NCBI GenBank assembly: GCA_013204355.1
Contig: JABMOA010000039.1
Span: 1-34,668, forward strand
Reading direction: 5' to 3'
Source: Candidatus Woesearchaeota archaeon
Lineage (GTDB): Archaea; Nanobdellota; Nanobdellia; Woesearchaeales; GW2011-AR9
DNA: 34,668 nucleotides
A program made the position numbers and the translations under genes. This document shows, piece after piece, positions 31,410 through 34,668 of the stretch. How positions within the stretch are numbered: the stretch's first letter is position 1; every line of letters begins with the position of its first letter. Below the pieces are notes generated by a model. The model did no database searches. It was not told where the DNA came from and saw only the letters and a program-made list of their open reading frames with translations.

Positions 31410-32136
31410 GAAAGCAAGCGTATTTCATTGGATTCCACTTTTTTTGATTGGTGCATTTGTATTTTTTATGGTTATGTCAAATAGTGTTAATGTAAGTGTA
31501 AAAGAAAAAGGTGAATGGCAAACCTCCTTTTTACAGGATTTTGTATATCAAGGTGAGGTTGAATTACATAAATTAGATCAGAACGCACTTGTAGTTGCTC
31601 GTAAGAGCACATTACAATTAGCATCTAATGGGGGATATCACAAAGATTCTCCCTGCGGAAAAACGTTTGGATTAAATAAGTTAGGATTACAATGTTTTCC
31701 AAAAGTTGATAAAGAATTTAGTTTAGTTTTCAATGAATTGTTTGAAGGAGATACTTTTGATGTTTTTATTGAAGGGCAAGAAGTTCGTGGAAAAGGTGAA
31801 AAAATGCTTAAAGTAACTTCTCTGAATCCGAAATATGCACAATCACTTTATGAGTTACAAGGAAATTTTCATATTTCTTTAGGATATAGTTTTAATGAAT
31901 ACGATATATTAAAATCGGATTTACTTGAAATTTTACAAAAATGTAATCAAAACAGCGATTTGAATGTTTGTCTTGATCAACATAAAAAAGTAAACTGGAA
32001 ATATTCAGAGTGTGGGTCCAACCAATATAAATCTGAAGGGAGAACTGTTCCTTTTTGTGTTGAAGGAAGTAAAATATTAGATGAATTTGGAAATGCAGCA
32101 GATGTTGAATATAAATTTGCAGTAGATTTTCCTTAA
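31402..32136 (+). CDS. Prepilin-like membrane protein, last gene of operon
   Basis: Start chosen at the ATG at 31402 (MNKKASVFHWIPLFLIGAFV), overlapping the previous stop by 8 bases; a longer in-frame start at 31369 would lie inside the previous gene and hide the Lys-Lys-Ala site. 244 residues, one helix (about 8-25), ectodomain with six cysteines (DSPCGKT, LQCFPK, QKCNQNSDLNVCLD, SECGSN, PFCVEG). Family not recognised. Confidence 0.78.
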   Translation: MNKKASVFHWIPLFLIGAFVFFMVMSNSVNVSVKEKGEWQTSFLQDFVYQGEVELHKLDQNALVVARKSTLQLASNGGYHKDSPCGKTFGLNKLGLQCFPKVDKEFSLVFNELFEGDTFDVFIEGQEVRGKGEKMLKVTSLNPKYAQSLYELQGNFHISLGYSFNEYDILKSDLLEILQKCNQNSDLNVCLDQHKKVNWKYSECGSNQYKSEGRTVPFCVEGSKILDEFGNAADVEYKFAVDFP

Positions 32137-32158
32137 GTGTTGATTCTAGTATCTAAAA

Positions 32159-32178
32159 CCTTATAAGCGATTTATATC
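32159..32178 (+). promoter_or_regulatory. TATA boxes for RPA gene
   Basis: CCTTATAAG (32159-32167) and TTTATATC (32171-32178). The first would give a short leader that still contains GAGGTG (32194-32199), 6 bases before the ATG. Confidence 0.45.
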
Positions 32179-32205
32179 CTATTTTTACTAAGCGAGGTGC
32201 CAATT

Positions 32206-33198
32206 ATGTATAAAATCCCATTACCTGAATTAAAGCAAAAAATTGCTGAAAGTGGTAAAATTTCAGCAAAAGATCTTGATGTAAAAATTAAAGCTAAAAT
32301 CAATGAACTTTCTGGATTAATTAGTGAAGAGGGTGCAGCCCATATTATTGCAAATGAGCTAGGAATCCAATTAGTTCAATCAACTGATGAAAAATTAAAA
32401 ATTAAAGAAATTTATGCAGGCATGAAATCTGTGACAACTGTAGGAAAAGTTGTAAGGAAATTTGAAACGCGTGAATTTGCAAAAGGAGAAAGTACAGGAA
32501 AAGTATGTTCTCTTGTATTAGGTGATGAAACATCAACCATTAGGGTTGTATTTTGGAATGAGCAAGTTGATTTGTTAGATTCTGTTAATGAAAACGATAT
32601 CCTTATTGTAAAAAATGCATACGTTCGTGAAAATAAGGGTGGGAAAGAAGTTCACTTAGGTAATAATGGTGAAATTGAAATTAATCCCGAAGGTGTTACG
32701 ATTGAAAATGTGCGTGAAGCTATGACTACATTTACGCGAAAACCAATTGAAGAATTAAAGGGCGGCGAAGAGGGTGCAGAGATTGTTGGGACAGTTGTAC
32801 AAGTTTTTGATCCACGGTTTTTTGAAGTGTGTTCTGAATGTAATAAACGTGCACGTCAATCTGGTGAAGTTTATAATTGTGAGACACATGGCGAAGTTAA
32901 GCCAGTGTTATCTTATGTTATGAACCTGGTTTTAGATGATGGAACTGGAAATATTAGAGGAATTTTCTGGAAGAATCAAACAAATAATCTTTTGAATAAA
33001 GAAGAAACTGATATGACTATCTATAAAGATGACCCTGCCAAATTTGAAGAGGTAAAAACGTCTTTATTTGGTGAACAATATAAATTGATGGGCCGTGTAA
33101 AAATGAATGACATGTTTAACCGTTTAGAATTTAATGTTCAGATGGTTGAAAAAGCAGATGCGCAAGAAGAGATAGCACGTCTAGAAAAAGTAGAATAA
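32206..33198 (+). CDS. rpa: Replication protein A (single-stranded DNA-binding protein)
   Basis: Coats single-stranded DNA in replication and repair. Start ATG 32206 is preferred over GTG 32197 because GAGGTG (32194-32199) is then a ribosome binding site at 6 bases. 330 residues: an N-terminal helical region; OB-fold 1 at about 75-165 (TTVGKVVRKFETREF, then SLVLGDETSTIRVVFWNEQ and GGKEVHLGN); OB-fold 2 at about 185-325 with an inserted zinc site C-x2-C...C-x2-H (209-227, CSECNK...CETH), followed by NLVLDDGTGNIRGIFW. The pair of OB-folds with a zinc insert is typical of euryarchaeal and DPANN RPA. Monocistronic, flanked by its own promoter and a T-run. Confidence 0.93.
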   Translation: MYKIPLPELKQKIAESGKISAKDLDVKIKAKINELSGLISEEGAAHIIANELGIQLVQSTDEKLKIKEIYAGMKSVTTVGKVVRKFETREFAKGESTGKVCSLVLGDETSTIRVVFWNEQVDLLDSVNENDILIVKNAYVRENKGGKEVHLGNNGEIEINPEGVTIENVREAMTTFTRKPIEELKGGEEGAEIVGTVVQVFDPRFFEVCSECNKRARQSGEVYNCETHGEVKPVLSYVMNLVLDDGTGNIRGIFWKNQTNNLLNKEETDMTIYKDDPAKFEEVKTSLFGEQYKLMGRVKMNDMFNRLEFNVQMVEKADAQEEIARLEKVE

Positions 33199-33200
33199 AT

Positions 33201-33216
33201 TATTTTTTATTTTTTC
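33201..33216 (+). terminator. T-run terminator after RPA
   Basis: Two T-runs, TTTTTT (33203-33208) and TTTTT (33211-33215), directly after the stop at 33198, ahead of the next promoter. Confidence 0.45.
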
Positions 33217-33228
33217 CATAAAGGCAAC

Positions 33229-33236
33229 ATTTAAAA
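33229..33236 (+). promoter_or_regulatory. TATA box for the voltage-sensor/permease gene
   Basis: ATTTAAAA about 35-42 bases before the ATG at 33271; a short leader would include GAGGT (33263-33267) as ribosome binding site. Confidence 0.4.
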
Positions 33237-33270
33237 ACCTTAATTTCTTTCTAATCAAAAAAGAGGTTAC

Positions 33271-34668
33271 ATGGTTAGGTCAAAACTAGATAGATTTGTA
33301 CAAGTTTTAATTCCACCCTCTTTAATTTTATTGTTGACTTTTACTATTATAGAACTGTTTTATAATTTACCAGGTTGGTTTGTTTTTACTTTAGAACTTT
33401 TTGATGCATACGTGATTATTATTTTTGCAATTGACTTATATTATCGGTGGTTTGAAACACCTAAATTTGTTCCTTATGTTAAAAAACATTGGTTAGATAT
33501 TATTGCAACGATTCCGTTCCCTTTTATTTTCTGGGGAGTAGAAGGATTAGCATTATTACAGGGGTTGAAAGGGATAAGACTATTAGCACGTGCCGCAAGA
33601 GCTTTGAAAGCGGCTCGTTTGACAAAATTATCAAGAATGATTAGATTGATAAGATTTGGAACGAGGGCTCCTCGGATTGCACGGTTAAAAGGACAAGTTA
33701 AAGAAGGTAAAATCCGGAAAGTACAACCTCACGAGAAAACAATGAAAGGTGTGCTTAGTTTCAAAGTTATTCTTTTAATTACAATTAATTCAATTATGGG
33801 GACAGGGATTTGGTTTCTTACTTCGGCTGGAGCTAAGTATGCTGGTCCAGCATCATTAATTTCTTGGGTTATTCTTGCGTTAATTGCAATTTATATTTCC
33901 ATGTGTTTTGGAGAATTAGTAAGTATGTTTCCTAAAGCAGGTGGTGTTTATGAATTTGGAAAACAAGCATATGGTCGGTTTGCATCCTTTGTCATTGGAT
34001 GGACAACGTCTATTGCAGGTTCTGTGACCATCGCAATGTTAATATTAGGTGCATTACAATATCTTCTTCCAAATAGTCCTCAATATTATATCCCTGCCGC
34101 AATTGCCTTAATTCTTGCATTTAGTTATGTTGCATTTAGGGGAATGGACACGTCCACTTATGTGTTAGTTACCTTTTCATTAATTACGTTAACAGCCGTC
34201 ATTGGTATTATTATTCCTGGATTGTTTAACTTTAACCCTTCAAATATGTCTCCCTTCTTTGTATTTCCAACAATGAGTATCGCACTTGCAATCTTTTTTA
34301 TTGCAGAAACTTTTTTTGGATGGGAATCAGCAATCTTCTTAGCTGCAGAAACAAAAAACCCCTCAAAAGTGATGCCTCGTGCATTAATAACTGGTACAAT
34401 TGTGATTGCAGTTTTAGCATTTCTTCTTGCGTTTACAGCAATGGGCACAATTCCATGGGAAAAATTTTCTGAATCTGCAGCACCTTTACGTGATTTAGGA
34501 GTTGCACATTTCGGACAATTAGGAGGGCTTATTTTTTCATTGCTCATTTTCGTTTCTGTGATTGGCGCAACGGCTGGATGGATTGTAACAGCTCCTAGAT
34601 TGTTAATGGCAATTGCAGAAGATAAATTATTTTTCACGCAATTTGCAAAAATACATCCAAAATATAAA
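33271..34668 (+). CDS. Voltage-sensor-like domain fused to APC amino-acid permease, 3' end cut by window edge
   Basis: 466 codons, open to the last base. Residues 1-150 have the layout of a voltage-sensor domain. S1: VLIPPSLILLLTFTIIELFY. S2: FDAYVIIIFAIDLYYRWFET, with the F-x2-D-x3-R charge-transfer pattern. S3: HWLDIIATIPFPFIFW, with the W-x2-D...P signature. S4: RLLARAARALKAARLTKLSR plus MIRLIRFGTR, with nine basic residues mostly every third position. After a basic linker, residues 165-466 are an APC permease: helix 1 with IMGTGIWFLTSAG, helix 2 with FGELVSMFPKAGGVYEFGKQ, GWESAIFLAAETKNPSK, and TAPRLLMAIAEDKLF. There is no pore domain after S4 as in channels. Joining is unbroken in frame. 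A voltage-modulated amino-acid transporter is inferred. Both halves are convincing; the C-terminus is unseen. Confidence 0.85.
   Translation, partial: MVRSKLDRFVQVLIPPSLILLLTFTIIELFYNLPGWFVFTLELFDAYVIIIFAIDLYYRWFETPKFVPYVKKHWLDIIATIPFPFIFWGVEGLALLQGLKGIRLLARAARALKAARLTKLSRMIRLIRFGTRAPRIARLKGQVKEGKIRKVQPHEKTMKGVLSFKVILLITINSIMGTGIWFLTSAGAKYAGPASLISWVILALIAIYISMCFGELVSMFPKAGGVYEFGKQAYGRFASFVIGWTTSIAGSVTIAMLILGALQYLLPNSPQYYIPAAIALILAFSYVAFRGMDTSTYVLVTFSLITLTAVIGIIIPGLFNFNPSNMSPFFVFPTMSIALAIFFIAETFFGWESAIFLAAETKNPSKVMPRALITGTIVIAVLAFLLAFTAMGTIPWEKFSESAAPLRDLGVAHFGQLGGLIFSLLIFVSVIGATAGWIVTAPRLLMAIAEDKLFFTQFAKIHPKYK

Noticed and set aside
34158..34637. Minus-strand frame of 159 codons
   Set aside because: Lies entirely under the APC permease, whose motifs are unambiguous on the plus strand.
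1..34668. CRISPR arrays, insertion sequences, tRNA and rRNA genes
   Set aside because: I looked for regular repeats, transposase motifs and RNA gene signatures and saw none; intergenic space is small.

Overview
The window is AT-rich archaeal DNA, most likely from a DPANN lineage of the Woesearchaeota/Pacearchaeota kind. The archaeal calls rest on TATA-binding protein, RNase P subunit Rpp30, a zinc-finger RPA and many TATA boxes about 25-30 bases ahead of start codons (leaderless transcription). The DPANN placement is inference from gene style: small compact genes and many membrane proteins whose N-terminus is Met-Asn-Lys-Lys-Gly followed by a membrane helix.

Layout. 1-452 (-): TATA-binding protein, cut by the window edge. 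610-1431 (+): a THUMP/ThiI-like protein that has lost its PP-loop. 3491-1418 (-): a compact sulfur-relay operon (ubiquitin-like ThiS/MoaD carrier, TtuA/Ncs6-type tRNA thiolase, E1-like activating enzyme), equivalent to eukaryotic Urm1-Ncs6-Uba4. It is preceded by a structured RNA of about 174 nt (3502-3675) that has its own TATA box and ends in a hairpin plus T-run. 3831-5632 (+): a BRO-N/DinD-like protein, a small Cys-rich protein and Rpp30.

5699-32136 is a surface-structure region of more than 26 kb. It has three giant Cys-rich exported proteins (1594, 846 and 2055 residues), a 362-residue membrane-anchored relative of the 2055-residue protein, and about 16 small membrane proteins. Most of the small ones carry a type IV prepilin-like N-terminus: a basic pair, Gly/Ala/Ser, then one hydrophobic helix. 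They lie in tightly overlapping operons (20595-23332 behind the giant gene, and 25599-32136). One exported repeat protein (23334-25385) lies on the opposite strand between the two pilin-like operons. I see no secretion ATPase, TadC/FlaJ platform protein or prepilin peptidase in the window. My reading is a many-subunit pilus-like or envelope-spanning machine whose motor is encoded elsewhere. Two genes here are broken: the 1594-residue gene has an in-frame TAA followed by 70 open codons, and the gene at 28501-29366 has a single-base frameshift.

32206-33198 (+) is RPA. 33271-34668 (+, running off the end) encodes a voltage-sensor-like four-helix domain with a nine-charge S4 helix fused in frame to an APC-family amino-acid permease. 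This is the most unusual single protein in the window.
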